Of a DNA stretch of 64,000 bases, positions 1 to 8,003 are shown piece after piece. The notes under the pieces were generated by a model. The model worked only from the letters and a program-made list of their open reading frames with translations, searched no databases and had not been told where the DNA came from. Source of the DNA: Pseudomonas sp. W4I3 (lineage in GTDB: Bacteria > Pseudomonadota > Gammaproteobacteria > Pseudomonadales > Pseudomonadaceae). The stretch covers positions 4,735,501 through 4,799,500 of the forward strand of contig NZ_JAUSXS010000001.1 of assembly GCF_030816195.1 (NCBI RefSeq), written 5' to 3'. A program made the position numbers and the translations under genes. Numbering within the stretch: the stretch's first letter is position 1; every line of letters starts with the position of its first letter.

Positions 1-937
1 GCAACTCGGCCATCACGGCGGCCAAATCCAGAGGCTCCTTGCGTGCCGGCGCCAGTTTGCTCAGTTGCCTGTAACTGCTGATGAACTCGATCAGCTCGCG
101 CGCCCGTCGGCTGATCAGGTCGATACCCTCGGCAAAACCTGGCGGTAAGTTTTCAGCGTTATGCCGGTAATGCTGCTGCAGCATCTGGCTGATGGAGGCA
201 ATGGGGCTCAGGGAGTTGTTGATTTCATGACTGATCACGCGCAGCAGATCCTGCCAGGCTTTCTGCTCCTCCTGACGCAACATGTCGTCGACGTCGCTGA
301 CAAACAACAGCACGTTCTGCACGCCATCCACCATGTAGGTGTCACTGGAAACCTTATAGCGCCCTGGTCGCCCTTCATGCTCGGAGACCACCGGCTGCTG
401 CGTATTGGCGTTGAGCAGCAGGGTATCCAGCTGCCAGCGACTGGCGGGATCGCCAATCAACTTCTCCAGCGAGGTGCCCAGCATTCGTGACGCTGCCGCA
501 TTGCACCAGATCAGGCGATGGTTGGCGTCCAACGCATAGATCGCGACCGTGATGTTGGAAATCACCTTTTGCAGCAGAAAGTCCATCTCTCGCTGCTGTT
601 GACGGTGGCGTGACAATTGGCTGGAAATATCATTGATCTGTGCGATAACGCCTTCAAAAGCCCCCGCCCCGGTCGACACCCCGCGCAGGCTGAAATCCTC
701 CTGTTCCACGGCTTCGAGCAAATTGGATATGACGTTGATTTTGTAGATCAACTGCTGAAAAAAGTGATAGCAGAAATAAACCATCGTCACGCACAAGACG
801 AACAGCGTGAAAAGCTTCAGGTAAATGGACTGGTGCGGAAAAAACCATAGCAGCAGATAGGCAATGATGGCGCCCATTGGCGCCAGGCTGCACAACAGCA
901 AGTGACGTCTTTCAAATGCGTAAAAAAATTTACTCAT
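1..937 (-). CDS. sensor histidine kinase, NtrY-like (3' end cut by window edge)
   Basis: Membrane sensor kinase, partner of the sigma54-type regulator encoded just upstream. The frame opens with MSKFFYAFERRH at 937 and stays open to base 1, so the ATP-binding half lies outside the window. Two hydrophobic segments (about residues 14-34 and 41-60) with almost no periplasmic loop are followed by a HAMP-like linker, a PAS-like domain (about residues 125-235) and the dimerisation/phosphoacceptor motif VISHEINNSLSPIA. Its start overlaps the end of the response-regulator gene by 8 bp, which points to translational coupling as the last gene of the efflux operon. The short loop suggests it senses a membrane or cytoplasmic cue. 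The family call comes from reading motifs; the ligand is unknown. Confidence 0.88.
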   Translation of the reverse strand, partial: MSKFFYAFERRHLLLCSLAPMGAIIAYLLLWFFPHQSIYLKLFTLFVLCVTMVYFCYHFFQQLIYKINVISNLLEAVEQEDFSLRGVSTGAGAFEGVIAQINDISSQLSRHRQQQREMDFLLQKVISNITVAIYALDANHRLIWCNAAASRMLGTSLEKLIGDPASRWQLDTLLLNANTQQPVVSEHEGRPGRYKVSSDTYMVDGVQNVLLFVSDVDDMLRQEEQKAWQDLLRVISHEINNSLSPIASISQMLQQHYRHNAENLPPGFAEGIDLISRRARELIEFISSYRQLSKLAPARKEPLDLAAVMAEL

Positions 938-2351
938 GGCAAATTTTTAGTTTTTCAAGCCGGCGATAAAACGCGCTGCGGCTCAGGCCCAGCGATTCGG
1001 CAGCCTTGACCGCGTTGCCGTCGTACTGACGCAGGCGTCGCAGCAGCAAGGTTTCTTCGACCTCGGCCAGGGTGCACGCATCGCTTATCCCTGCCGACGC
1101 GTCGGTGACCGGACGCGCCGTGCTCTGCGACAACACCGAAGGCGGCAGGCAAAGGTCTTCCAGGTCAATCACACTGGCGCGACACAGCAACACGGCACGT
1201 TCCAGCAGGTGACTGAGCTCACGGATATTGCCGGGCCAGGAATACTCAAGCAGGCCCTGTCGCGCTTGCGGCAATAACACGGGCCGGGGCTTGTTGTACT
1301 TGCGCGCAAAACGCTTGAGGAAACGCTCGGTCAACGGCTCGATGTCTTCCAACCGCTCTCGAAGCGGCGGCAGCTGAATCTGAATCAGGTTCATGCGATA
1401 CAGCAGGTCCTGACGAAAACGCCCCTCGAGCACGGCCTTTTCCAGGTCTGAATTGGTGGCGGCGATAATTCGGCACTGCGTGGTCTGCGTACGTGAAGAT
1501 CCGACGCGCTCAAACTGCCGCTCCTCCAGCACCCGCAGCAACTTCACCTGCTGGGTCAGGGGCAAGTTACCGATTTCATCGAGAAACAGCGTGCCTTTGT
1601 CGGCCAATTCGAATCGACCGATTCGATTTTCCCGCGCATCGGTAAAGGCGCCCTTGATGTGGCCGAACATCTCGCTTTCAAAGAGCTGCTCGTTGATGCA
1701 GCCCATGTTCACTTCGACAATGCTGTGTTCGCAGCGTGACGAAATCTGGTGGATGTAGCGCGCGAGCAGGCTTTTACCGGTACCGTTTTCGCCCAGGATC
1801 AGCACGCTGGTATCCGTGACCGCCACCTTTTCCACCAGGCTGATCAGACGTTGCATCGCCGGCGATCGGACAACCCATTCGCTGTCCATGTCATCTTCGA
1901 GCGCCAGCTTGAGCAGCTTGTTTTCTTCACGCAGGCAATTGCCCGAACGACGCGCCTGGCTCAGCGTGATCTGCTGTTGGACGATGCTCAGCAAACGCTC
2001 GTTATCCCAGGGCTTCTGAATAAAGTCGGCCGCCCCCGCACGCATGGCGTTGACGATGATGTCGACGCTTCCCCACCCGGTCATCGCCACAGCCGGCAAG
2101 CAATCATCGAATTTCTTCATTTCGGCCAGCAGTTGCAGCCCTTCCACGCCTGACGTCGTGTCCTTGCGAAAATTCATGTCCATCAACACCAGATCAACGG
2201 GCCTCGCATACAAATGCGCAAGCAGGCGATCAGCGTGGGTTTCCATCGTCACGTCGTAGCCGTGCATGCGTAGCAGGATATCGAGGCTGGTCAGGATGCC
2301 GGCGTCGTCGTCTATAACCAGGATGTGTTTCTTATCGTTCATGTTAAGCAT
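930..2351 (-). CDS. sigma54-dependent response regulator (NtrC/NtrX type)
   Basis: A 473-residue activator of sigma54 RNA polymerase. Domains in order: receiver (about 8-125, acidic pocket IDDD, phospho-acceptor in LVLMDMNF), AAA+ domain (about 160-385, Walker A GENGTGKS, Walker B TLFLDEIGNLP, arginine-finger segment FRQDLLYRMN), and a C-terminal Fis-type helix-turn-helix (NAVKAAESLGLSRSAFYRRL). The sigma54-contact loop reads GAFTDA instead of the usual GAFTGA. It lies 38 bp after the permease gene and overlaps the kinase gene. A -24/-12 promoter match ahead of the adaptor gene suggests it activates its own operon. The start at 2351 has a second in-frame ATG three codons later at 2342; neither has a strong ribosome site. 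Confidence 0.93.
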   Translation of the reverse strand: MLNMNDKKHILVIDDDAGILTSLDILLRMHGYDVTMETHADRLLAHLYARPVDLVLMDMNFRKDTTSGVEGLQLLAEMKKFDDCLPAVAMTGWGSVDIIVNAMRAGAADFIQKPWDNERLLSIVQQQITLSQARRSGNCLREENKLLKLALEDDMDSEWVVRSPAMQRLISLVEKVAVTDTSVLILGENGTGKSLLARYIHQISSRCEHSIVEVNMGCINEQLFESEMFGHIKGAFTDARENRIGRFELADKGTLFLDEIGNLPLTQQVKLLRVLEERQFERVGSSRTQTTQCRIIAATNSDLEKAVLEGRFRQDLLYRMNLIQIQLPPLRERLEDIEPLTERFLKRFARKYNKPRPVLLPQARQGLLEYSWPGNIRELSHLLERAVLLCRASVIDLEDLCLPPSVLSQSTARPVTDASAGISDACTLAEVEETLLLRRLRQYDGNAVKAAESLGLSRSAFYRRLEKLKICHE

Positions 2352-2389
2352 CCAGCTTGTACTACCGTGCGTGGAAGCACGGCAGTCGT

Positions 2390-4819
2390 TTATTCATAAC
2401 GAATCGCATCGGCGGGCGACATATTGGTCGCCCGGCGGGAAGGAAGCCAGACCGCCAAGGCCACAACCAGCGTAATCATCAGTGCCACCATCCAGAAGAG
2501 CAGCACAAACGGGGTGTTTCCATTACCCAGGATACGCGTCAACTTGGGCGCCACGAAGAACGCCAACGGCAAGCCAATCACAAGTCCAGCCAACAATTGC
2601 TTGCCACCCTGGAGCATCAACATACGTAACAAATTGCTTTCAGTGGCGCCCATGGCCATGCGCAGGCCTATTTCCTGGGTACGCTGATTGATCAGATTGC
2701 ACATCACTGCGTAAATACCCGTTGCGGCCAATATCATCGCCACCAGGCCGAACAACATGAAAAGGTTGGCGATAAAATGCAAGCCTGCAGTGTTGCGGGC
2801 CAGGCGTTCATCCAGCGTCTGGATCTGATTGACCGAAAGATTGTTATCCACCTGACGGACCGCATCGATCAGCGCCGGGCCCACGCCTTCCGGCTGTTGG
2901 GTGCGCAGCACCAGCATCAATGAGGAAGAGGGTTGCTGTTCCAGGGAACGATACACCGTGGCGCGATGGCGAAATGCACTGAAAGGCCGCCCATGAATAA
3001 CGCTGGGCACTACGCCTACGACTGAGTACCAGCGCTGGTCATCGTTATCACGAAACCGCAGACGCTTGCCGATCACATCCCGTTGCCCGGGCCAGAACTG
3101 TTCGGCAAAGGACTGACTGACGACAACGACCGGTTCTGAGCCCTGGGTATCACCATGGGAGAACTCCCTGCCCGACGTCGGCGTGATTCCCATCGCGGAC
3201 AGGCTGCCGGGCATGACCTGTACATCGTTGACTATCGGGTAAGACCAGCGCTCATTGGTGTTGTTGGTCGACGAGTCGACATCCACCTGACGCGGCAGGG
3301 TGAATTGCCCGACGGCACTGGTGGTCAATGCGGCACGTTCGACCCCTGGGATCGTGGCGACGCCGTCATGCAAGCGCTGATAAAACAGGATACGGCTGGC
3401 ATCGTCGGGGTAACTGTTGGGGTTGAGGTGGATCTGTGCGGTCAGGTAGCCATCAGTATCGACACCGTAGTCCGCGCGTGTCGCCTGGTAGACCAGGACT
3501 GCGAATAGCGCGCTGATACACAGAATCGAGCAGGAAAGCCCGACTTCGAAGATCACCAGAATCCGTGACATCCGGCCCGCACCACGACTTTGCGCGCCAC
3601 GGGTACCGTCGCGCAGCACGTCATTGAAGTTGCCATGCACGATTTTCCAGGCCGGTAAGGCGCTGGTGAGCAACGCCGTGATGGCTACCAGCGCCAGTGC
3701 ATTGAAGATCAGCACATTGTCGAGGGACAGTTGCCACCAGAAAGGGATCTTGTTGGGTACGAAACCAGGCAGTATCTGGTTGGTGACTTCCAGCCCCCAT
3801 GCAGCCAGCAAGACCGCCACGACACCGGACAGACAACAGATGAATAAGCTTTCGAGCATCATTTGAAGCACCAGACGGCCCGCGGGAGAGCCCAGCGCCA
3901 CGCGAATCGCGATTTCCTTGGAACGCTCGGTGGTCCGTGCCAGCAGCAGATTCCCGACATTGCAGCACGCCAACAGCAGCACAAAACTGACCGCGAACAA
4001 CATGACGATAAAGATCGGCCGGGTCTCCTCGCCCATGAAATTTTCCTGGAAGGTCAATGCTTGCGCAGAGAGCCCCTTGTTACTTTCCGGGTGCTCAAGC
4101 GCGACGGCCTGCATCACCCTGTTGAGGTCGCGATTGGCATCCTCAACGCTCGTGCCGGGCTTCAAACGCGCGTACACCGACACTTCCGGAGCGCCCTTGC
4201 GCACCAGGTACCGCGAAGGTTCAAGCTGCGACGGCAGCCATAAGTCATGGAAGAAAGGAAAGGCGAAATTTTGCGGCATGATGCCGACAATGCGCGTAGG
4301 GACGCCGTTGATCCTGATATCGCGACCGATGACCTGCGTGTCCTGAGCAAAGTAGTTTTGCCACATGGCATAGCTGATCACCGCGACGGGCTCGGCACCT
4401 GCCTGTACATCTTCCTGATTCAGGACTCTTCCTTGAAATGGCTGAACGCCTGCATACGAAAACATCTGTGGGGTGTTTCTGATGGCCATATAGGAAACTG
4501 CCTTGCTGCCATCACTGATATCCGCGCGCTCGGCATAGAAATACCCCACCTCTTCAAGCTCGGTAACGCGCGCCTTGATGTCGCTGTAATCCATGAAGTT
4601 CAAGCCCGAGTCACTCAGGCTGACGCCATTCACGGTCGGATTGATCAGGACCATGTTCTTCCCGTCCGGATAAGGGAGCGGCGCGAACATAATGGTGTTG
4701 ATCACCGAGAACATATACAGGGTCAACGCCAGTCCACAGGACATGATCAACACGGTAATAAAGGTAAAACCAGGACTCTTCAGGAGTAGACGCAAGGCGT
4801 AGCGAATGTCAAAAAGCAT
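2390..4819 (-). CDS. MacB/FtsX-type ABC transporter permease with duplicated core
   Basis: An 809-residue inner-membrane permease without its own ATPase domain. It has an N-terminal membrane helix, a large periplasmic MacB-like domain, an FtsX block of three helices (around residues 270-390), then a second helix, a second periplasmic domain and a second FtsX block ending near LPSRRATNMSPADAIRYE. The duplicated layout resembles the ADOP class of MacB-related permeases rather than MacB itself, which is about 650 residues with a fused ATPase. It follows the ATPase gene by 1 bp. With the ATPase and HlyD-type adaptor it should form a tripartite pump with an outer-membrane factor encoded elsewhere. 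The substrate is unknown; families of this kind export peptides, siderophores or lipopeptides. Confidence 0.9.
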   Translation of the reverse strand: MLFDIRYALRLLLKSPGFTFITVLIMSCGLALTLYMFSVINTIMFAPLPYPDGKNMVLINPTVNGVSLSDSGLNFMDYSDIKARVTELEEVGYFYAERADISDGSKAVSYMAIRNTPQMFSYAGVQPFQGRVLNQEDVQAGAEPVAVISYAMWQNYFAQDTQVIGRDIRINGVPTRIVGIMPQNFAFPFFHDLWLPSQLEPSRYLVRKGAPEVSVYARLKPGTSVEDANRDLNRVMQAVALEHPESNKGLSAQALTFQENFMGEETRPIFIVMLFAVSFVLLLACCNVGNLLLARTTERSKEIAIRVALGSPAGRLVLQMMLESLFICCLSGVVAVLLAAWGLEVTNQILPGFVPNKIPFWWQLSLDNVLIFNALALVAITALLTSALPAWKIVHGNFNDVLRDGTRGAQSRGAGRMSRILVIFEVGLSCSILCISALFAVLVYQATRADYGVDTDGYLTAQIHLNPNSYPDDASRILFYQRLHDGVATIPGVERAALTTSAVGQFTLPRQVDVDSSTNNTNERWSYPIVNDVQVMPGSLSAMGITPTSGREFSHGDTQGSEPVVVVSQSFAEQFWPGQRDVIGKRLRFRDNDDQRWYSVVGVVPSVIHGRPFSAFRHRATVYRSLEQQPSSSLMLVLRTQQPEGVGPALIDAVRQVDNNLSVNQIQTLDERLARNTAGLHFIANLFMLFGLVAMILAATGIYAVMCNLINQRTQEIGLRMAMGATESNLLRMLMLQGGKQLLAGLVIGLPLAFFVAPKLTRILGNGNTPFVLLFWMVALMITLVVALAVWLPSRRATNMSPADAIRYE

Positions 4820-4820
4820 C

Positions 4821-5537
4821 TTATGCTTCCTTCACCAGAGTCAGTTGCCGCACCTGTTCTCCATCACCGACAACCTTTCCGTCAGACAGGACAATGCTGC
4901 GCTGTGCACGCTCTGCCGAGCGTGGATCGTGAGTGACGATGCAGATAGTGGCTCCCTCACCATGCAATTTGTCGAGGATGTTGAGTACCGCCTCGGCATT
5001 GTGCGAATCCAGGTTGCCGGTGGGTTCGTCCGCGAGAATAATCGAGGGGTTGCCGACAATCGCCCGGGCAACCGCGACGCGTTGCTGCTGGCCGCCTGAG
5101 AGTTGTGACGGGTAGTGGCGACTGCGATGAGACATATTGACCTTGGCCAGGGCTTCGACGACCCGCTGATGCCGCTCGGCTTTGGAAATGTCTGCGCGAT
5201 ACGTCAGTGGCAGCGCGACATTTTCTTCGATGGTCAGGTCGCTGATAAGGTTGAACGACTGAAAGATGAAGCCGATGTCTCGGTTACGCACCTGGGCACG
5301 CTGTTTTTTGGAAATACTGTCGACGTTGTGGCCGGCCAACTGATAAGTGCCGCTCGAAGGCGTATCCAGCAGCCCCAGCACCGAGAGGAGCGTCGATTTC
5401 CCACAGCCAGATGGCCCGGAGATGGCTACATACTCACCTTTTGAAAGGGTGAAGGTGATCTTGCTGAGCGCATGAGTCTCGATTTCGTCGGTCAGGAAGA
5501 TTTTGTTTACGTCAGTCAGTTTTACCAGCGGTTCCAT
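4821..5537 (-). CDS. ABC transporter ATP-binding protein (MacB/LolD type)
   Basis: A 238-residue ATPase. Visible motifs are Walker A GPSGCGKST, Q-loop FIFQSFNL, signature LSGGQQQRVAVARA, Walker B IILADEPTG and switch histidine VTHD. The start is placed at MEPLVKLTDV (5537) because AGGAGA stands just upstream; a longer frame to 5633 would overlap the adaptor gene. It powers the permease encoded 1 bp downstream, and the LolD/MacB subfamily fits a mechanotransmission-type exporter. Gene order adaptor-ATPase-permease matches split macAB systems. Confidence 0.94.
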   Translation of the reverse strand: MEPLVKLTDVNKIFLTDEIETHALSKITFTLSKGEYVAISGPSGCGKSTLLSVLGLLDTPSSGTYQLAGHNVDSISKKQRAQVRNRDIGFIFQSFNLISDLTIEENVALPLTYRADISKAERHQRVVEALAKVNMSHRSRHYPSQLSGGQQQRVAVARAIVGNPSIILADEPTGNLDSHNAEAVLNILDKLHGEGATICIVTHDPRSAERAQRSIVLSDGKVVGDGEQVRQLTLVKEA

Positions 5538-5583
5538 GGTTGCTGTCTCCTGGGCATTGTTGCGAAGGCCGGCGCGAGCGGTA

Positions 5584-6834
5584 TCAGTTGACGATTTCAA
5601 TCTGGTCGGCCCCCTGCCACGCGGTGCTGTCACTTAGAATTATCTTGTCGCCAGCCTTGAGCCCGGCGGTGATCTGGATGTAATCAGCAGACCCTTGCCC
5701 GAAATTGACTTTCATTTTGGTAGCCGAGCGGTCCTTCTCATCCAAGCGGTAGAGCATAGAGGGTAGGTTATTCTGCGCGAACGGAGGACGCTCGACATAC
5801 AGCGAATTATTGATTTTCGTCACGGCGATCAAGCCGTCGACACTCAGGTCAGGACGTGCCTCCTGAGGCAACGGCTGATTGAACGTGACATCCACTTTGA
5901 CCGTCCCGTTCGTCACTGCCGGGTCCACCCTGGACAACACGCCGGTAAAACGACTGCGCCCTGTGTTGATCGTGACAGCCTGCCCCACCGCAAGATCGCG
6001 TGACTGCAACTCGGGGACCTTAAGCTCGGCGTACAGCTCTTTTTCCTTGGCGAGGCGGGCAATATCACTGCCCACCGTCACCCGCTGGCCGACCTGCACC
6101 TTGACGTCCTGCAGGATGCCATCAATGGGGGATTTGACCTTGAGCGAATCAACTTCCTGCTGACTCAATGCCACCTGCGACTCCATCTTGTTGAGGCGCA
6201 TCAAGTTCGCCTTCACATCCGCCTGCACGCTGAGTTTGAGTGTCTTTAACCGCCGCTCTTCAAAGCCGACCTGCTGCGTGTACTGTTCAGTCAGAATGCG
6301 CGTCGTTTCATATTCCAGCCTGGGCACCGCAGCAATATATTTTTTCTGGGCCGCCAGGCGCAGGGTCGAACCAAGCAGTCGACTCTTTGCATCCAGCATC
6401 AACGCTTCCTGGTTCAGAATCTTGTTCTGCAGCTCGGCATTCTTTGCCTCCGTCTCCGCGCGACGCGCATCCAACTCCAGCCGATTTTCCTGAAGCCGCT
6501 GTTCAAGTGTCGGATTGCTCATGACCACCAGCAATTGACCTTTGCTGACTTTCATTCCCGCTTTATAAATGACTTCCTCTACCCGAGCGTCAACGTTCGC
6601 GGCCACCCAGTTGATGTCCCAAGGAAGAAGCACGCCATTGCCCCTTACTTCAACAGAAAAATCACCGTATTTGACTTCCGCAATGGCCACGCTGCTGCGA
6701 ACTACCTGGTAGGGCGAAAATCGGTAGTTATAGATAAGCAACAGCAGCACGAGTAGAAAAACACCACCGGCAATAATATTACGGTGCTTTTTCCATTGAC
6801 TCTTGTTTCCCTCGTTTGAAATCGAGATATCCAT
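5584..6834 (-). CDS. HlyD/MacA-type periplasmic adaptor
   Basis: A 416-residue membrane-fusion protein. It has a cytoplasmic N-terminus, one hydrophobic anchor (about residues 20-38), a split biotinyl-lipoyl domain (around 85-110 and 235-265), a long coiled-coil hairpin between them rich in Glu, Arg, Gln and Leu, then beta-barrel and membrane-proximal domains. It should link the inner-membrane ABC permease to an outer-membrane TolC-like channel. It is the first gene of the five-gene minus-strand operon, with a sigma54-type promoter about 35-50 bp upstream. The ribosome site is weak. No outer-membrane factor is encoded in the window. Confidence 0.92.
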   Translation of the reverse strand: MDISISNEGNKSQWKKHRNIIAGGVFLLVLLLLIYNYRFSPYQVVRSSVAIAEVKYGDFSVEVRGNGVLLPWDINWVAANVDARVEEVIYKAGMKVSKGQLLVVMSNPTLEQRLQENRLELDARRAETEAKNAELQNKILNQEALMLDAKSRLLGSTLRLAAQKKYIAAVPRLEYETTRILTEQYTQQVGFEERRLKTLKLSVQADVKANLMRLNKMESQVALSQQEVDSLKVKSPIDGILQDVKVQVGQRVTVGSDIARLAKEKELYAELKVPELQSRDLAVGQAVTINTGRSRFTGVLSRVDPAVTNGTVKVDVTFNQPLPQEARPDLSVDGLIAVTKINNSLYVERPPFAQNNLPSMLYRLDEKDRSATKMKVNFGQGSADYIQITAGLKAGDKIILSDSTAWQGADQIEIVN

Positions 6835-6869
6835 AACCGTACCAATTCAAAAAAGCTCAAGCAGGCTTT

Positions 6870-6885
6870 AGCACGCATCGTGCCA
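6870..6885 (-). promoter_or_regulatory. sigma54 (-24/-12) promoter of the efflux operon
   Basis: On the minus strand the bases read TGGCACGATGCGTGCT, matching TGGCAC-N5-TTGCW with one change (G for T) in the -12 element. GG and GC are at the required spacing. Predicted initiation is near 6858-6860, about 25 bases before the adaptor start. A sigma54-dependent regulator is encoded in the same operon. Confidence 0.72.
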
Positions 6886-7107
6886 ATTTAAGCTAAAACT
6901 CATAACGTGCTGATAATAAAATGATTTATCCGCCTCGTCGTCTTTCAAAGCCAAACAGCAATGGCCGACAGTCTCACTTCCGGAACCACCGTATAAGTAT
7001 TTTCGAGACACTGATTGCGCTGCCTTCCCCACACGCCGCTCAGCAATCCCATTAGCGGGACGAACAACAACGTGGTTTTCAAAAATATTTCGATAATGGG
7101 ACTGAGC

Positions 7108-7126
7108 GTTTCTGGTAGTGCGAAAC
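7108..7126. promoter_or_regulatory. inverted repeat, candidate activator site between divergent sigma54 promoters
   Basis: GTTTC and GAAAC are separated by 9 bases inside the 424-bp AT-rich gap 6835-7258. The position suits an upstream activator sequence serving one or both divergent sigma54 promoters, but a single short repeat is weak evidence. The rest of the gap holds no convincing gene. Confidence 0.25.
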
Positions 7127-7172
7127 ATCTAAAAAAACATTGAACAAACAGCCACTTAAATTCGTTAAATAG

Positions 7173-7188
7173 TGGCATAGCATTTGCC
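7173..7188 (+). promoter_or_regulatory. sigma54 (-24/-12) promoter of the AraC-type gene
   Basis: TGGCATAGCATTTGCC matches TGGCAY-N5-TTGC with correct GG/GC spacing. Predicted initiation near 7199 gives a leader of about 60 bases to the ATG at 7259. The TTG that opens the frame at 7184 lies inside this element, so it is not the real start. Confidence 0.65.
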
Positions 7189-7258
7189 TGTTCATTCGCG
7201 AGTCAACGCCAACACCATAATAATGCTACGCCATCGAGCGCTGCAGAACGGAGTCTGT

Positions 7259-7804
7259 ATGTGGGAACGTAAAATTACTTACGCGGGACAGTCATTATTT
7301 ACACAACAGATAATGGACGACCTGAATAAGCGTCACTTCGAGATCTATGGGAAATATGCACACACCGATAAAACGCTGTGCATTGTCAGAGTGATTAACC
7401 ACATGGTGGAAAATATTTCAGAGGAGATCACCCTGGAAGACCTGGAGAAAGTCTGTGGCAAGTCCCGCTTCGACATCTGTCGAATGTTCAACCTGTTTTA
7501 CAACGTCACACCGATCAAGTGGATGTGGAAAGTCCGACTGGCACTGGCGAAGGAATTTATCCTGCTGGCGCCAGAATGGTCATTGACCGATATCAGCTAT
7601 GCCTGCGGCTTTTCCTCACTGCCACACTTCTCACGAAGTTTCAGCAAAACCTACAATGAAACCCCGCTTAAACTCAAACAATGCATCATGAAGTCAACAC
7701 GACAGGACCCCAGAAAAGAAGCTTGCGAGTATGACTTTATTTTTGGGATACAGCGTAATGACTTCTCGCGCAACATGCTGATCAACAACATCAACTCCTT
7801 ATAA
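7259..7804 (+). CDS. AraC-family transcriptional regulator, short form
   Basis: A 181-residue protein whose C-terminal half (about residues 50-150) is a double helix-turn-helix of the AraC/XylS type: ITLEDLEKVCGKSRFDICRMF for the first unit and SLTDISYACGFSSLPHFSRSF for the second. There is only a short N-terminal segment and no ligand-binding cupin domain. The start at MWERKITY (7259) is chosen because CGGAG lies about 8 bases upstream and the longer frame would begin inside the sigma54 promoter. It sits between the efflux operon and the acyl-metabolite operon and could control either. The last 30 or so residues are not AraC-like. Base composition is lower in GC than its flanks. Confidence 0.88.
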   Translation: MWERKITYAGQSLFTQQIMDDLNKRHFEIYGKYAHTDKTLCIVRVINHMVENISEEITLEDLEKVCGKSRFDICRMFNLFYNVTPIKWMWKVRLALAKEFILLAPEWSLTDISYACGFSSLPHFSRSFSKTYNETPLKLKQCIMKSTRQDPRKEACEYDFIFGIQRNDFSRNMLINNINSL

Positions 7805-7831
7805 CAAGTCACCCAACCAACGACGCACTAA

Positions 7832-7975
7832 CCTCAGGCCACTCGCACGCTGTGTATAGCACGGACTTTTCCCATTAGTGCCAGGCTGTCGTCTTCCTGT
7901 TGCCGGGTAACAGCAACAATGGCAGTAACGGTATTATTTCGGTCGGGCTGTATGTCAGGTGAGTGGGGCCTGAGG
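7832..7975. repeat. long-range inverted repeat in the gap after the AraC gene
   Basis: CCTCAGGCCACTC (7832-7844) pairs with GAGTGGGGCCTGAGG (7961-7975) except for a 2-base bulge. The 199-bp gap 7805-8003 holds no gene. The repeat could fold at the convergent 3' ends of the AraC and hydrolase genes or mark a small element; no T-run makes it a typical terminator. Confidence 0.4.
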
Positions 7976-8003
7976 GGAAGGCCATGACGCGGGATGCAAC
8001 GCA

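Noticed and set aside
6868..7178. two minus-strand frames of 77-86 residues in the divergent promoter gap
   Set aside because: They overlap the sigma54 promoters, have no ribosome sites and no recognisable domain.
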